Source of the DNA: a virus
Direction: 5' to 3' (one strand)
IMG/VR virus record: IMGVR_UViG_3300027969_000117
Location: 1 to 58,120 of that record
DNA: 58,120 nt
In this document: one piece after another, positions 29,112 to 38,259 of the stretch
Position numbering within the stretch: the first letter of the stretch is position 1
Layout: the number at the start of each line of letters is the position of its first letter
The notes under the pieces: generated by a model
Told to the model about the DNA's origin: nothing
The model's input: the letters and a program-made list of their open reading frames with translations, nothing else
The model's database searches: none
Position numbers and translations under genes: made by a program

Positions 29112-30306
29112 TATCTTCTAATTCGTCTACCCACATGATAGAATTGTATTTGTCATCTAGAATCTTTTTTAGTGACTGATGACTACCCAACGGATCACAA
29201 CTAATAACTAGACCAAAATCTATGCCACTTTTTACCAGTGGCTTTTTAATACGTCTACTAACAAATACAACTTTCATGTCTTTTCTAATGGGGGTGTTTA
29301 ATTTGTTATCTCTAACATAATCATTAAACGCTTTATTTGTAATATTGTCAACCCTAAACATCACCGTCATATCATTTTCAGTGTATCCCAGCGAAAATAA
29401 GTACCTGTGCCATTTTTTTAGGTGGCCTAGTTCTTGGTGTTCGGGGATAACAACCATGATAGAATCAATTGAATTAATCAATTGAGTAAAACAGGTAAGC
29501 TCGTGCTCTTTTGCCTTAACAGTCATTTCGTGACCAATTTCCTTTTTCAGGAATTTTCTGGTGATAGGCGAAATTTCCGAGGAATTTATGAAATTTTCAC
29601 ATTGTTCGTCCCACACGTCAATACCATATAGCTTGGCCAAAAACAGGGCATCGAGGATTTTGTCACTAGTAGGTAACGGCACACTAGAGTGAGCGTTCTT
29701 GAACGTTGGCTTGTTGTTTTCAATAACCATGGACGGAACATAGTCCTCCATTTTTTCCATAATTTCTTGGATTTTTTCATAAAATTCCAAAAATTGTGAA
29801 TCTGCCGAAAAACCAAGTGGAATCAGGTTATTGCCTAACCAATTGATACTACCTTCAGTGAGGCTGAACATCCATGTCTTCTCATCTGGGTTCCAGTCGG
29901 CCCAATCACCCGACTTGTCATTTTTAAATTCTCTCACTTTTTTGACCAAATTTTCGTCATATGGGAAAGATACCTTAATGTAGTGTTTAAATTTAAACTC
30001 AGAGTTCTTTACTACTTCAATGCGTTTGGTCTGTGGTGTAAATTCTCTTAGAGGCTGACCCCAAATTTCATTATCGATGATCCTATCAACATTGTGGCCG
30101 AGTTTAACAACTAACTGTTGACGATATTTTCGGCATAATTTCAAAGCCAATGACCCCTGCTTGATCGTAAGGGCTCGACCCATCATAATTTGATTGTCAA
30201 AACTTGAAATAATTTTTTCGTCTGGTTTGAAGACAGTTGCCTGTCCCCATGCCATTGATGAAATCAAGTCCTCGATAGTCTTAGGAGATTGGTTGTTGAA
30301 GATCAT
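29098..30306 (-). CDS. HARP-like domain protein upstream of UvsW (402 aa)
   Basis: Residues about 108-180 (FKHYIKVSFPYDENLVKKVR, DWADWNPDEKTWMFSLTEGS) resemble the HARP domain of SMARCAL1/annealing helicases: a conserved 'F.Y......vk......W.p..k.W.f'. The C-terminal part (VVFVSRRIKKPLVKSGIDFG then LVISCDPLGSHQ) resembles a receiver-like alpha/beta segment. No helicase motifs. Overlaps UvsY upstream by 4 nt and UvsW downstream by 14 nt, so a split partner of UvsW is plausible. Confidence 0.6.
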   Translation of the reverse strand: MIFNNQSPKTIEDLISSMAWGQATVFKPDEKIISSFDNQIMMGRALTIKQGSLALKLCRKYRQQLVVKLGHNVDRIIDNEIWGQPLREFTPQTKRIEVVKNSEFKFKHYIKVSFPYDENLVKKVREFKNDKSGDWADWNPDEKTWMFSLTEGSINWLGNNLIPLGFSADSQFLEFYEKIQEIMEKMEDYVPSMVIENNKPTFKNAHSSVPLPTSDKILDALFLAKLYGIDVWDEQCENFINSSEISPITRKFLKKEIGHEMTVKAKEHELTCFTQLINSIDSIMVVIPEHQELGHLKKWHRYLFSLGYTENDMTVMFRVDNITNKAFNDYVRDNKLNTPIRKDMKVVFVSRRIKKPLVKSGIDFGLVISCDPLGSHQSLKKILDDKYNSIMWVDELEDNEIL

Positions 30307-30758
30307 ATTGTAATATCTTCCATGCCTGCGGTGCGAAGTTTAATAATGTTGGACAGTTGCCATTGTTTGATGTCAATTGCCTTAATGATACCGAGCCAGT
30401 GGTTACGTAGCAGGGCAAATTCGTTAATGATCTTGTCCATGTCTACAACGTCGGCTTCACCGTCAACATATTTTTCAACATCTCGACTGCTTAATGCTCG
30501 TTGGTAGTTTTCAAGGTATTTCTTAAACACCTTAGAACGTAGTCTGCGAGATTCTATGTTGAGGTACTCAAGGATTGCTTCGATCTCTTGAAGTTGATTG
30601 AACCTATGCTCAACAATACCAGGAAGAGCGGCAGAGGCTCGTTCTATGTTTCCATAGACTTTGATCTCTTTCCGCGCTTCATCTAGCTCTGTATAATAGT
30701 GGTCAATACAATCTGGGAGATGAGCAATGTCCTTGCTCACCTTTGAGTACCAACTCAT
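30303..30758 (-). CDS. uvsY: UvsY recombination mediator (151 aa)
   Basis: Helical protein with IEAILEYLNIESRRLRSKVF, YQRALSSRDVEKYVDGEADV and INEFALLRNHWLGIIKAIDI-KQWQLSNIIKLRTAG, which are the characteristic UvsY segments. Length is close to T4 UvsY (137 aa). It should load UvsX onto gp32-coated single-stranded DNA; all three genes are in this operon. Confidence 0.9.
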   Translation of the reverse strand: MSWYSKVSKDIAHLPDCIDHYYTELDEARKEIKVYGNIERASAALPGIVEHRFNQLQEIEAILEYLNIESRRLRSKVFKKYLENYQRALSSRDVEKYVDGEADVVDMDKIINEFALLRNHWLGIIKAIDIKQWQLSNIIKLRTAGMEDITI

Positions 30759-31006
30759 TAATAGTCCTCGTCTTCCTCATAGAATGTGTCATCATCACCG
30801 TCGTCAAACGATTCTTCTTCGTCTTGTACGGCTTTGATAGCATCATCCAGGTGGGGATCGTATCCGGTATAAGTTGCCAGGTCTTCAATACTAATATCTT
30901 TTCCTAATAGAAAATCTACGTATTGATTTGCTGCCATCTCTCTATTTTTTTCTGGGATATACTCACGAAATGTATCCCAAATTTCCATAATTAATGATTC
31001 ATCCAT
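30758..31006 (-). CDS. Small acidic protein between UvsX and UvsY (82 aa)
   Basis: Sequence MDESLIMEIWDTFREYIPEK is followed by NREMAANQYVDFLLGKDISI and a very acidic tail (EEESFDDGDDDTFYEEDEDY). Small proteins with this 'lm.iWD..reyIp.k.re.aA..yv..l' pattern lie next to uvsX in many T4-like phages; role unknown. One-nt overlap with UvsY. Confidence 0.75.
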   Translation of the reverse strand: MDESLIMEIWDTFREYIPEKNREMAANQYVDFLLGKDISIEDLATYTGYDPHLDDAIKAVQDEEESFDDGDDDTFYEEDEDY

Positions 31007-31008
31007 TT

Positions 31009-32073
31009 TTATGCTTCCTCACTGTCCTCAGTAATTTTTGATGTAGTTAAAGATTCCGCCGCCTTAGCATCCCACTCGTTCATAATAACGTGTAGTTTGT
31101 CTTCGGTCCAATTCTTACGGAACTCAGCAACAATTTCACCAGTATCTTTACTGGTGTATGCTAATTTATTCCCAACTTTAGATAATACACCCATTTTCTC
31201 GAACATGTCAACTAAACCGGATGTAGGACTCATACCAGTTGAATATGGAATCTCAACTTGTACTGATTCGAACGGTTTGGCATAGCGAGTTTTCATAATT
31301 TTACATGCTGAACGAATACCCAATACTTCAGTTACCTTGTTGCCGTCGGCATCAACTTTAAGTTTGAGTTTTTTCATGGCAACTACAATAGAACTTGCGT
31401 AAACAAAGCCTTGTCCACCACTAATCTTGTCGTCTGGGTCAAACATATCTTGGCTTGCGTATGTGTGATTTGTACAAACCATACCTACGTTATAACTGCC
31501 AAACATGTTCACACAGTTACGAACAAGTGATGTAAGTGCTTTGGGTTTACGACCCATATCACCTTTCATTTCACCTGCTTCAAACTGATTAACGTCTGTA
31601 GGAGTTAGCAACATGCCCAAAGAATCAATTACAAACAACACCTTTGGACGTTCTTCCAACGGCATTACTTTATACTCTTTCATGAACTCTGAAATAGTTT
31701 TAGCTACATCGTCAATCATGGCCATATTAAGTTTAAGCAACTTATCTTCAGCTGTATCAACACCCAAATCTAGCAACCACTGTTTGTCCAAAGCATTTTC
31801 GCTGTCAACTAGGACAACAAAAATACCTTGTGCTTGAGCGGCTTTAATAATGTTACCGGAACAGATATATGATTTACCTGCGCCTGATTCACCCGCAAAA
31901 ACTGTTACTTTACCCAGGGGAACTCCCTTAAAGAAGTCCCCTGAGATAAGATAGTTTAGGGCGTAGTTACCGGTTGAGATCCAATCGGTTGGGTCGTTAA
32001 ACCCGATTCCCAAGCCATCAATAGATTTAGTGATAGACTTGCGGAACTTCGAAATATCGAAGGCCTTTGCCAT
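31009..32073 (-). CDS. uvsX: UvsX, RecA-like recombinase (354 aa)
   Basis: Walker A TVFAGESGAGKSYI (about residues 57-70), Walker B-like KVLFVIDSLGML (about 143-154), and a DNA-binding loop region at GMVCTNHTYASQ with ISGGQGFVYASS. Length is near T4 UvsX (391 aa). It forms the presynaptic filament for recombination-dependent replication. Two nt from the acidic gene downstream. Confidence 0.95.
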   Translation of the reverse strand: MAKAFDISKFRKSITKSIDGLGIGFNDPTDWISTGNYALNYLISGDFFKGVPLGKVTVFAGESGAGKSYICSGNIIKAAQAQGIFVVLVDSENALDKQWLLDLGVDTAEDKLLKLNMAMIDDVAKTISEFMKEYKVMPLEERPKVLFVIDSLGMLLTPTDVNQFEAGEMKGDMGRKPKALTSLVRNCVNMFGSYNVGMVCTNHTYASQDMFDPDDKISGGQGFVYASSIVVAMKKLKLKVDADGNKVTEVLGIRSACKIMKTRYAKPFESVQVEIPYSTGMSPTSGLVDMFEKMGVLSKVGNKLAYTSKDTGEIVAEFRKNWTEDKLHVIMNEWDAKAAESLTTSKITEDSEEA

Positions 32074-32084
32074 AGTCTATCTCC

Positions 32085-33086
32085 TTACTCTGACTTGCTA
32101 CGATTACGGATCATTGCCAGAATGTTCTGAGCACGATCACTTGCGTCACCACCTGCGGATTCTGCTACTGGAGCAGGAGCAACCTTAGCTACTGGAGTAG
32201 CTGGTTCTTCCCACGGAGCATCTTCAGACTCGTCTGCTACCGGAGCCGGAGCTGCCTTAGCTGGAGCAGGAGTACTATTACCAGTTGCTTGACCACTACC
32301 GCCCATACCGGCTGGTTTGAAATATTGTCCCCAACGTTCCATATCAAATGCTTCACCGTCAACTGACGCTTCAAACATTTGCATCATAACTTTGAGTTCA
32401 ACGTCGCCGGGCTTCTTAGGCAAGAAGTCTTTGAGGTTAAATGGGCCGTGTTGCTTGATTGCCGCATTTTCTTCTTCACTCAAGGCACGTTCACGACGAG
32501 CCCAGTTAGAAGTAGAATAGTCTGCGTAACCACCCTTGCTTGTTTTAACAATCTTAAAATCCAAACCACGAACGTAGTCTGTTGGGATTTCTTCAATCTC
32601 AGAATCCATCAAAGCGGCTTTGATGATATTGTGAATTTGACTGCCGATAATGAAACGGCGGATTGGATTCTCAGGAGTCTTATCTTCCTGGAATTTTGTA
32701 TCTACTACAAAGCCTTGATACAAGTATGAACGCTTTTTCCAGTACTTACGACCCATATCTTCTAGGTTTTTATCCTTGAACCATGGACGTACTTCTGTTA
32801 GAATTGGACAGTTCTCGCCCCACATTTCCATACAAGGAACTTGTACAGTAACAGGTTTTGAGTTTGTTTCACCTTTGACTCCGGCGAATGGCAATTTGAT
32901 CATTGCTCGTTCGATCCAGAAAAAAGTGTTTGAAGGGTCTGCGTCAGGTAAGAATCTTACTGTTGCTGTTTGACCTTCTTGGATGTTCCAGTGTGGAAAG
33001 ATTGCGTTGTCACCACCGCCCGTGCCGCCGGTGTTTTGTTGACTTGCTTGTTGAAGTTTTGCGCGGATTTCTGCTAAAGTTGCCAT
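32085..33086 (-). CDS. 32: gp32-type single-stranded DNA-binding protein (333 aa)
   Basis: N-terminal helix MATLAEIRAKLQQASQQ (cooperativity domain type), then the OB-fold core with TATVRFLPDADPSNTFFWIE, PCMEMWGENCPILTEVRPWF (zinc-binding Cys/His area), YWKKRSYLYQGFVVDTKFQE. An acidic, Ala/Pro-rich C-terminal tail (ESEDAPWEEPATP) is typical for protein partners. It coats single-stranded DNA at replication forks. Preceded by a consensus sigma-70 promoter embedded in a terminator on the minus strand. Confidence 0.92.
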   Translation of the reverse strand: MATLAEIRAKLQQASQQNTGGTGGGDNAIFPHWNIQEGQTATVRFLPDADPSNTFFWIERAMIKLPFAGVKGETNSKPVTVQVPCMEMWGENCPILTEVRPWFKDKNLEDMGRKYWKKRSYLYQGFVVDTKFQEDKTPENPIRRFIIGSQIHNIIKAALMDSEIEEIPTDYVRGLDFKIVKTSKGGYADYSTSNWARRERALSEEENAAIKQHGPFNLKDFLPKKPGDVELKVMMQMFEASVDGEAFDMERWGQYFKPAGMGGSGQATGNSTPAPAKAAPAPVADESEDAPWEEPATPVAKVAPAPVAESAGGDASDRAQNILAMIRNRSKSE

Positions 33087-33150
33087 AATGTTTTTCCTTA
33101 ATGATTTAATTTATGTGCCATTTCTTTAAAGCCAACTGACTAAAAAGAAA

Positions 33151-33178
33151 AAGTGCATATAGTTAACTATACGCACTT
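33151..33178 (-). terminator. Terminator between the 750-aa gene and gp32
   Basis: AAGTGC-a-TATAGTT/AACTATA-c-GCACTT stem. On the minus strand it is followed by TTTTTCTTTTT. It overlaps the -10 of the gp32 promoter. Confidence 0.7.
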
Positions 33179-33194
33179 TTATTTATCTTGTCAA
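33166..33194 (-). promoter_or_regulatory. gp32 operon promoter
   Basis: Minus strand TTGACA (33194-33189), 17 bp, TATAGT (33171-33166). Matches the early sigma-70 format and likely drives the gp32-uvsX operon. Confidence 0.65.
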
Positions 33195-33217
33195 CAAGAA
33201 TTGTATTTAAAACTGGT

Positions 33218-35470
33218 TTATTTTGCCAAACCTGCTAAACGTAGCATAACATCAAAACTTTCGTCTTTCTTTAATCTGCCATCAGCTTCTGCTGATTTTA
33301 ACATAGCGGCACGGTCAGCATAGCTTCCACGCTTAACATCTTTGGCTGCTTTCTTTTCACCTGGTGTTGGATTTTTTACGTGTTTTAATGGGTCAAACCC
33401 TTCGCTAGATTTCTTTTCAGTTTCACGACGAGCTTTATCGCTTAAATTAGTAACCTTTCCACGGGGCTCTTTATTTTTAGACTTTTCCCAATCGCCTTCG
33501 TGTTTCCAAGATTTAACTTTACCATCTTTATCTTTTTCTACGGTATCAGTTGCTTCTGGAACAGCAATACCGGCAAGTTTCATAACTTCGGAGAACTCGT
33601 GATTACTTTGAGATCGTTGTTGCATTCTGGTAACCATTAACTCTACAACTTTTCCAGCCCTATCTCCAAACTGTTTACCAGCCATAATTCCTAGTTCAGT
33701 TGCGCCCTTGCGCCATTCGCCTAATCCTTGCTCACGTGCGTGTGGGTTATAGAACGCACCAATAAATTCGGCTAGTTCTTTTAAGTTAGGTTTAGGATCT
33801 TCAAGGTGTTGTTCTTTGTTATCCATTTGCTCTTCTTCAGCAACTGGTTGTTCTACGCCCCCAGCTTCTGGAGCAGGCGGTGCTTCTGGAGCAGGTGCTG
33901 GCTCTTCTGCCGGTGGTGCTTCTGGAGCAGGTTGCTCTTCTTCGCCGCCACCTAATTGTGATAATACTTCTGGGTCATTTACTTTTAACCAAGCTTCAAT
34001 TGTCTCTAACGGATCTGCGGCAGGATCAACTGCGGCAAGTCCTTTTAGTGCTTGCTCCAACGCAGGATCTTCAATACCAATTCCTGCTAATGCTTCAATA
34101 GCACTTGTACCGTCTGGTCCTAGTGTTAATCCAGAACTAATTAGATCTTTAAATTGAGCAACTTGATCAGGAGTCATTGTACCTTCAGAGATAGCGTCGG
34201 CCCAGTTTTCAAAATTTTCAAAGCCAACACTTTCGCGTTCCATACGAGCATTATAATCATTTCTCATCCGTTCTTCTTTATCATTTAATGATTGTAAACG
34301 CTTTTTAGCAGAGTCGTCTCCACTCTTTGCTTTTGTTTCAAGGTCTTTCCTGTGATGGGCTTTTAACTCACGAGCATGTTCTGCGCCTGCCGAATTAGGA
34401 TTATATGCTTCATCTACATCATCACATTCACACTTGCTTTCTAACATACCGCACTCGTTGCAAGTTTCTTCTTCGCCTTCGTGTACTAGATCTTCTAGAT
34501 CAACAGTACCTGCTTCTTTCATAATAGAATGGATTAATGGAAATACACTTGCCAGTGTTTCGTCAAACTGTTTAACTGTAAACTTATTTTTGTAATCTTC
34601 CATTGTAACTGGATCTAATTCGCTGTCAATTGAAGACGGAACAAAACTTTCCATCCATGACTCATAAGACTTTTGTCCTTGAATACTGTTTAAGTTATGA
34701 CGTAGTTGTTCTAACTTTGCTCCAACACGAGCATGAATCATATTAGCATCGTCATTAAGTTGACCAGTTTTAGCATGACGTTTGAATGTTGCTAGTTGAC
34801 TAATTTGTTCACTCATTTGAATGATAGCAGTCCCACCATCATCATACGGTCGGCCTCCGTTAGCAACGTGACGTTGCATTGCCTTAGCGCCTGCTAAATG
34901 ATTGTATGGATATTTGAAACGTTCGCCGTCTGCATTTTCAATAAACAAAGCGTTAATGTGGCGACTACGATCACCTGCCTTTGCTTCGTCTACTGCTTTA
35001 CCATGTCGTATAACAAGGCGTGTATTTTCTAACTTGCGGTAGCTTGTCTTACTGCTACCATACATAGATGATTCGTTCATATCTGTTTCCTTAGATCCGT
35101 TTTGTGCTAGGTATTGAAAATCATTCTTATTCAAATTACCTTTTGTAATATCTCTAGTGTCAAATCTCATCATTCTTCGCTTGGCAAAGTAACGCATTTC
35201 TTTTAAGAAATCGTACCATAGTCCCCGAGTAATTGAGTCTGTACCTTCTGTAATTCCTTGACTATAGAAAATCTTTAGTGAACCGCGGTCATTGATGCTA
35301 AGACTTACACGGCCTAAATTATTGCCTTCGAGTACAAAATCGAAGTCGAAAAACCTAGCTTCTTTTGGATCACTAGTTACTGCGCCTTCTTCGGTACCCA
35401 TCTGTAAATTGGTAAAACGAGAGCGTACTTTATCAAACAGGTCTTGTGCAATGATTTCTATAATGTTCAT
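33218..35470 (-). CDS. Large late structural or internal virion protein (750 aa)
   Basis: Predicted leaderless late gene downstream of the terminase. Low-complexity Glu/Pro/Ala segment at about residues 517-560 (PAPEAPPAEEPAPAPEAPPA). Cys cluster CNECGMLESKCECDD at about 337-351. Two copies of a short motif, EVMKLAGIA and VMLRLAGLA, occur near the C-terminus, and the central part is rich in Lys/Glu helices. Similar proteins lie beside terminase in large T4-like phages, annotated as structural. Function not established. Confidence 0.65.
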   Translation of the reverse strand: MNIIEIIAQDLFDKVRSRFTNLQMGTEEGAVTSDPKEARFFDFDFVLEGNNLGRVSLSINDRGSLKIFYSQGITEGTDSITRGLWYDFLKEMRYFAKRRMMRFDTRDITKGNLNKNDFQYLAQNGSKETDMNESSMYGSSKTSYRKLENTRLVIRHGKAVDEAKAGDRSRHINALFIENADGERFKYPYNHLAGAKAMQRHVANGGRPYDDGGTAIIQMSEQISQLATFKRHAKTGQLNDDANMIHARVGAKLEQLRHNLNSIQGQKSYESWMESFVPSSIDSELDPVTMEDYKNKFTVKQFDETLASVFPLIHSIMKEAGTVDLEDLVHEGEEETCNECGMLESKCECDDVDEAYNPNSAGAEHARELKAHHRKDLETKAKSGDDSAKKRLQSLNDKEERMRNDYNARMERESVGFENFENWADAISEGTMTPDQVAQFKDLISSGLTLGPDGTSAIEALAGIGIEDPALEQALKGLAAVDPAADPLETIEAWLKVNDPEVLSQLGGGEEEQPAPEAPPAEEPAPAPEAPPAPEAGGVEQPVAEEEQMDNKEQHLEDPKPNLKELAEFIGAFYNPHAREQGLGEWRKGATELGIMAGKQFGDRAGKVVELMVTRMQQRSQSNHEFSEVMKLAGIAVPEATDTVEKDKDGKVKSWKHEGDWEKSKNKEPRGKVTNLSDKARRETEKKSSEGFDPLKHVKNPTPGEKKAAKDVKRGSYADRAAMLKSAEADGRLKKDESFDVMLRLAGLAK

Positions 35471-35475
35471 ATCTA

Positions 35476-35483
35476 TATTTAGT
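35476..35483 (-). promoter_or_regulatory. Late promoter
   Basis: Minus strand ACTAAATA; the TAA is also the stop codon of the terminase gene. It ends 5 nt before ATG 35470. Confidence 0.75.
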
Positions 35484-37062
35484 TAAAACTGTTGATGTAG
35501 ATGGGCATGGGTAGATCCATATCGTCCAGCAACCGGTCTTCTGTCATTTTTGCGTAAACAGCTGGATCCCAATCTCCTAGCATCATCATCATACGTATTG
35601 CTAGTAAAAACGCGGCCACTAGGTCATCATGCTGTGTTTCTTTTGCTTCAAATGTAACGCCACGAGCAATAAATGTCTTAAGTTCTGATATTAAACTACG
35701 ACTATGAATTGTAATTTGGCGCTGTTCAACCATCTGTTTTAGCTTGGCACACGCATTAATCTTGCTGGTATTTGTCGTGTTAAATCCCTTACGGAAACGT
35801 CTAACATGTCCTCTTTTGACTGGTTCGCTGAGAAACATGCCAGGAATAGTTTCTTCTCCCATTTCGCTGATAGCAACTAGCGCGGCTTCGCCCATTGTAT
35901 TATTTTCTACTGAGAAGTATAGATTAGGTGCCTGAGAGCATTCTTGATCGATATACTTACATATATCTCGTAAGATTCTAACCTGTGCCTGTACTGTGGT
36001 CATATTGTGATGCCACTCTGCTACCTGTATCATACTGGGTATTTCAAGTACTTCAATTGCGGAATAGTCTCCACCTGTTCCCATAGCTGGGTCATGGGCA
36101 ACAATGTAGATGGCAGATGGATCTATCTTTTTGTACCATCGAACTTGCCCCATTTTCATAATTGGTTCAGTTGATTCTAATCCTGCTAAACTAATAGAAC
36201 TAATAAGTGTCTCGTCGAATACTAAGAATTCACACTCGTGCTCACGACGGAACCGTTCTTCCCCAATACGTGACATTTCTTCTGCTTTCCACTTATCATC
36301 GCGATCAGGATGTTCGCTCCAATGTGCCTTGAACGGAAAGAATCCGTTCTTTCCAACTTCTTGTTCGTTACCAAACTCGTCTGTGCGTTTGTTTGCTTCG
36401 TACCATATTAGCGCAAATTGATCTTCGTCCGAGTTAGGAGTTGATGTAATAATTGCCTTACCACCAGTTGCTAGTGTAGGTGAAATAGATGTCCAGAATT
36501 CACTAGCCACGTTAGGCGGAACGAACGCAAATTCGTCGGCGTATAGTAATGATAGCGACATACCACGACCTGTTGTTTCTGTAGTTGTCTGTGCTACAAT
36601 ACGTGATCCATTATCAAATTCAATACTTTCTTTATTATAACTTGTAACACCGGGCCGTATAAAGTTAGGACATAGTTCATAAGCATAACGAATACGTGTC
36701 ATAATTTCTTTAGCACCAGTGTACTTGTGCGCGGCAATTAGAATGGTACTATCTGGAATAAACATCGCATACCATAGTAAATATCCGCCGGCTGTTGTAG
36801 TCTTGCCTGTTTGACGAGGTAACATATTAACATTAAAACGATGTCCGTGATAACTGTCAATTAGTCTTTTTTGATATTCAAAAGGAGCATACAACAACTT
36901 ACCTTTAGTAGGATGTTGGATATGGAAGAAATGATCTAAGAAATAATGTGGCCCATTAACAGGATCCATACAGTTCTTTAAATGCTCAATTTCTTCTTCA
37001 GTCCACTTTTGTGTAGAGTGGGCTTTTTTAACGAGTTGACTATCTAAGTTTTTACTTGGCAT
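35479..37062 (-). CDS. 17: Terminase large subunit, gp17-like (527 aa)
   Basis: ATPase Walker A NMLPRQTGKTTTAG (about residues 79-92), Walker B SLLYADEFAF (about 171-180) with catalytic Glu, and coupling motif ITSTPN (about 204-209). The C-terminal nuclease has acidic motifs VAHDPAMGTGGDYSAIEV, YFSVENNTMGEAAL and ETQHDDLVAAFLLA. Length is near T4 gp17 (610 aa). It packages DNA into proheads with the small subunit. Predicted leaderless late expression. Confidence 0.95.
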   Translation of the reverse strand: MPSKNLDSQLVKKAHSTQKWTEEEIEHLKNCMDPVNGPHYFLDHFFHIQHPTKGKLLYAPFEYQKRLIDSYHGHRFNVNMLPRQTGKTTTAGGYLLWYAMFIPDSTILIAAHKYTGAKEIMTRIRYAYELCPNFIRPGVTSYNKESIEFDNGSRIVAQTTTETTGRGMSLSLLYADEFAFVPPNVASEFWTSISPTLATGGKAIITSTPNSDEDQFALIWYEANKRTDEFGNEQEVGKNGFFPFKAHWSEHPDRDDKWKAEEMSRIGEERFRREHECEFLVFDETLISSISLAGLESTEPIMKMGQVRWYKKIDPSAIYIVAHDPAMGTGGDYSAIEVLEIPSMIQVAEWHHNMTTVQAQVRILRDICKYIDQECSQAPNLYFSVENNTMGEAALVAISEMGEETIPGMFLSEPVKRGHVRRFRKGFNTTNTSKINACAKLKQMVEQRQITIHSRSLISELKTFIARGVTFEAKETQHDDLVAAFLLAIRMMMMLGDWDPAVYAKMTEDRLLDDMDLPMPIYINSFN

Positions 37063-37067
37063 GAGAA

Positions 37068-37075
37068 TATTTACC
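37068..37075 (-). promoter_or_regulatory. Late promoter
   Basis: Minus strand GGTAAATA, 5 nt before ATG 37062, directly after a terminator. Confidence 0.75.
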
Positions 37076-37080
37076 GAAAA

Positions 37081-37104
37081 AAATAGCTCCCGGAGGAGCT
37101 ATTT
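37081..37104 (-). terminator. Intrinsic terminator
   Basis: AAATAGCTCC/GGAGCTATTT with loop TCCG on the minus strand, then a T-run. It separates 37119 from the terminase. Confidence 0.75.
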
Positions 37105-37118
37105 GACTGTCTTACAGA

Positions 37119-38258
37119 TTAATCATACTTGTTGTATTTGTCTCTAATTTTATCTAAAGATTTTCCTTCTTTACCAGCCTTGGCCAATGCTTGCATGCCA
37201 GCCTTACCATATTTTTCATGGCCCTTGGCCGCACGACTCATAGTTTTTTCACCTTCTTTGACAGAATATTCTTTCCCGCCAACTTTGATTTTTTCGCCCT
37301 TTTGAACACCATCTGATTTAGCGTCACGTACTGCTTTTCCAAATGCGTTACCTTCTTTAGCTTTGCCTTCACCTACAAAGTTCTTATAGTCTGCAAATAG
37401 TTGTGCCTCAAATGCTGCCTGTGATTCTTCTTTCTTTTCTTCTTTGTCGTCTTCGCTTTCTTCCTCTTGGTCTTTCATTGGATTAGATCCACTACCTGGA
37501 GGTGTATATTTTTTCTCGCCCGAGTCAACTTTATCGCGTAAGTCGGCCATGCTGTTAGGATCAAACTTTGGAGGCTTTGTAGGATCGGCAGGAGTATTAC
37601 TATATTCTTCATCCTCTGGCTGCTCTTCGTCATCTCCACCAGATTTCTTAACTTCCTGGTCTGTGCTTACTTTAACTGGATTGTCTGTTGTAATCTTTAC
37701 TGGCTCGCCTGTACGGATTTTTTTGATAAGATCCATGATTTCTTGGTCGCCAGCATTGTCAACATCAACTGGGCCATTGCCAGCTGGCAACATTCCGTTT
37801 GCTGGTTCTGCGTCATGATCATCCATGTCGTGATCACCGTCGTTGTCGATGTCGCCATGTGACTTGCTAACATCATCCATTCCGCCCATTGGAGGAAGTA
37901 AACTTGGTAAATCTCCGCCCATACTTGGCATTGGCGCTCCCATACCTGGCATACCTGCTGTTGGCATATCGCCTTTTGCTAGGTCCATAATACCACGCAT
38001 CATAGCAACAATTTCGCCGGCGTTGCCTGCGCTCATGTTTAAGCTAGCTGGCAATGTTGGGGGCATTGGTGCTCCCATACCTGGCATACCACACTCAACA
38101 ATTTTAGTAGACTGTTGACCAGATAGCATTTTTAATGCTGTTGTGTCAAAGCCTTCGTCTAATTGAATAGGTGCGCTGGATTTTTTAGATTCTGTAATGA
38201 TCTTCGGTTGATTTGATTCAATTGCGTCGATCTTTTTTAATACACTATTAAAGTTCAT
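37119..38258 (-). CDS. Acidic internal or structural virion protein (379 aa)
   Basis: ATG 38258 with AGAAGGAAAA upstream is preferred. The sequence is low complexity: Met/Gly/Pro repeats (GMPGMGAPMPP, GMPGMGAPMPSMGG), an EF-hand-like Asp loop (SHGDIDNDGDHDMDDHDAEP), acidic stretches and a basic C-terminus (KYGKAGMQALAKAGKEGKSL). Dockerin-type DIDNDGDxD loops can bind calcium. Similar proteins near terminase in T4-like phages are considered internal or scaffold-type. Function inferred only. Confidence 0.6.
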   Translation of the reverse strand: MNFNSVLKKIDAIESNQPKIITESKKSSAPIQLDEGFDTTALKMLSGQQSTKIVECGMPGMGAPMPPTLPASLNMSAGNAGEIVAMMRGIMDLAKGDMPTAGMPGMGAPMPSMGGDLPSLLPPMGGMDDVSKSHGDIDNDGDHDMDDHDAEPANGMLPAGNGPVDVDNAGDQEIMDLIKKIRTGEPVKITTDNPVKVSTDQEVKKSGGDDEEQPEDEEYSNTPADPTKPPKFDPNSMADLRDKVDSGEKKYTPPGSGSNPMKDQEEESEDDKEEKKEESQAAFEAQLFADYKNFVGEGKAKEGNAFGKAVRDAKSDGVQKGEKIKVGGKEYSVKEGEKTMSRAAKGHEKYGKAGMQALAKAGKEGKSLDKIRDKYNKYD

Positions 38259-38259
38259 A

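Noticed and set aside
33880-34157. Plus-strand open frames opposite the 750-aa gene
   Set aside because: Antisense shadows of the Pro/Ala/Glu-rich segment; no ribosome-binding site.
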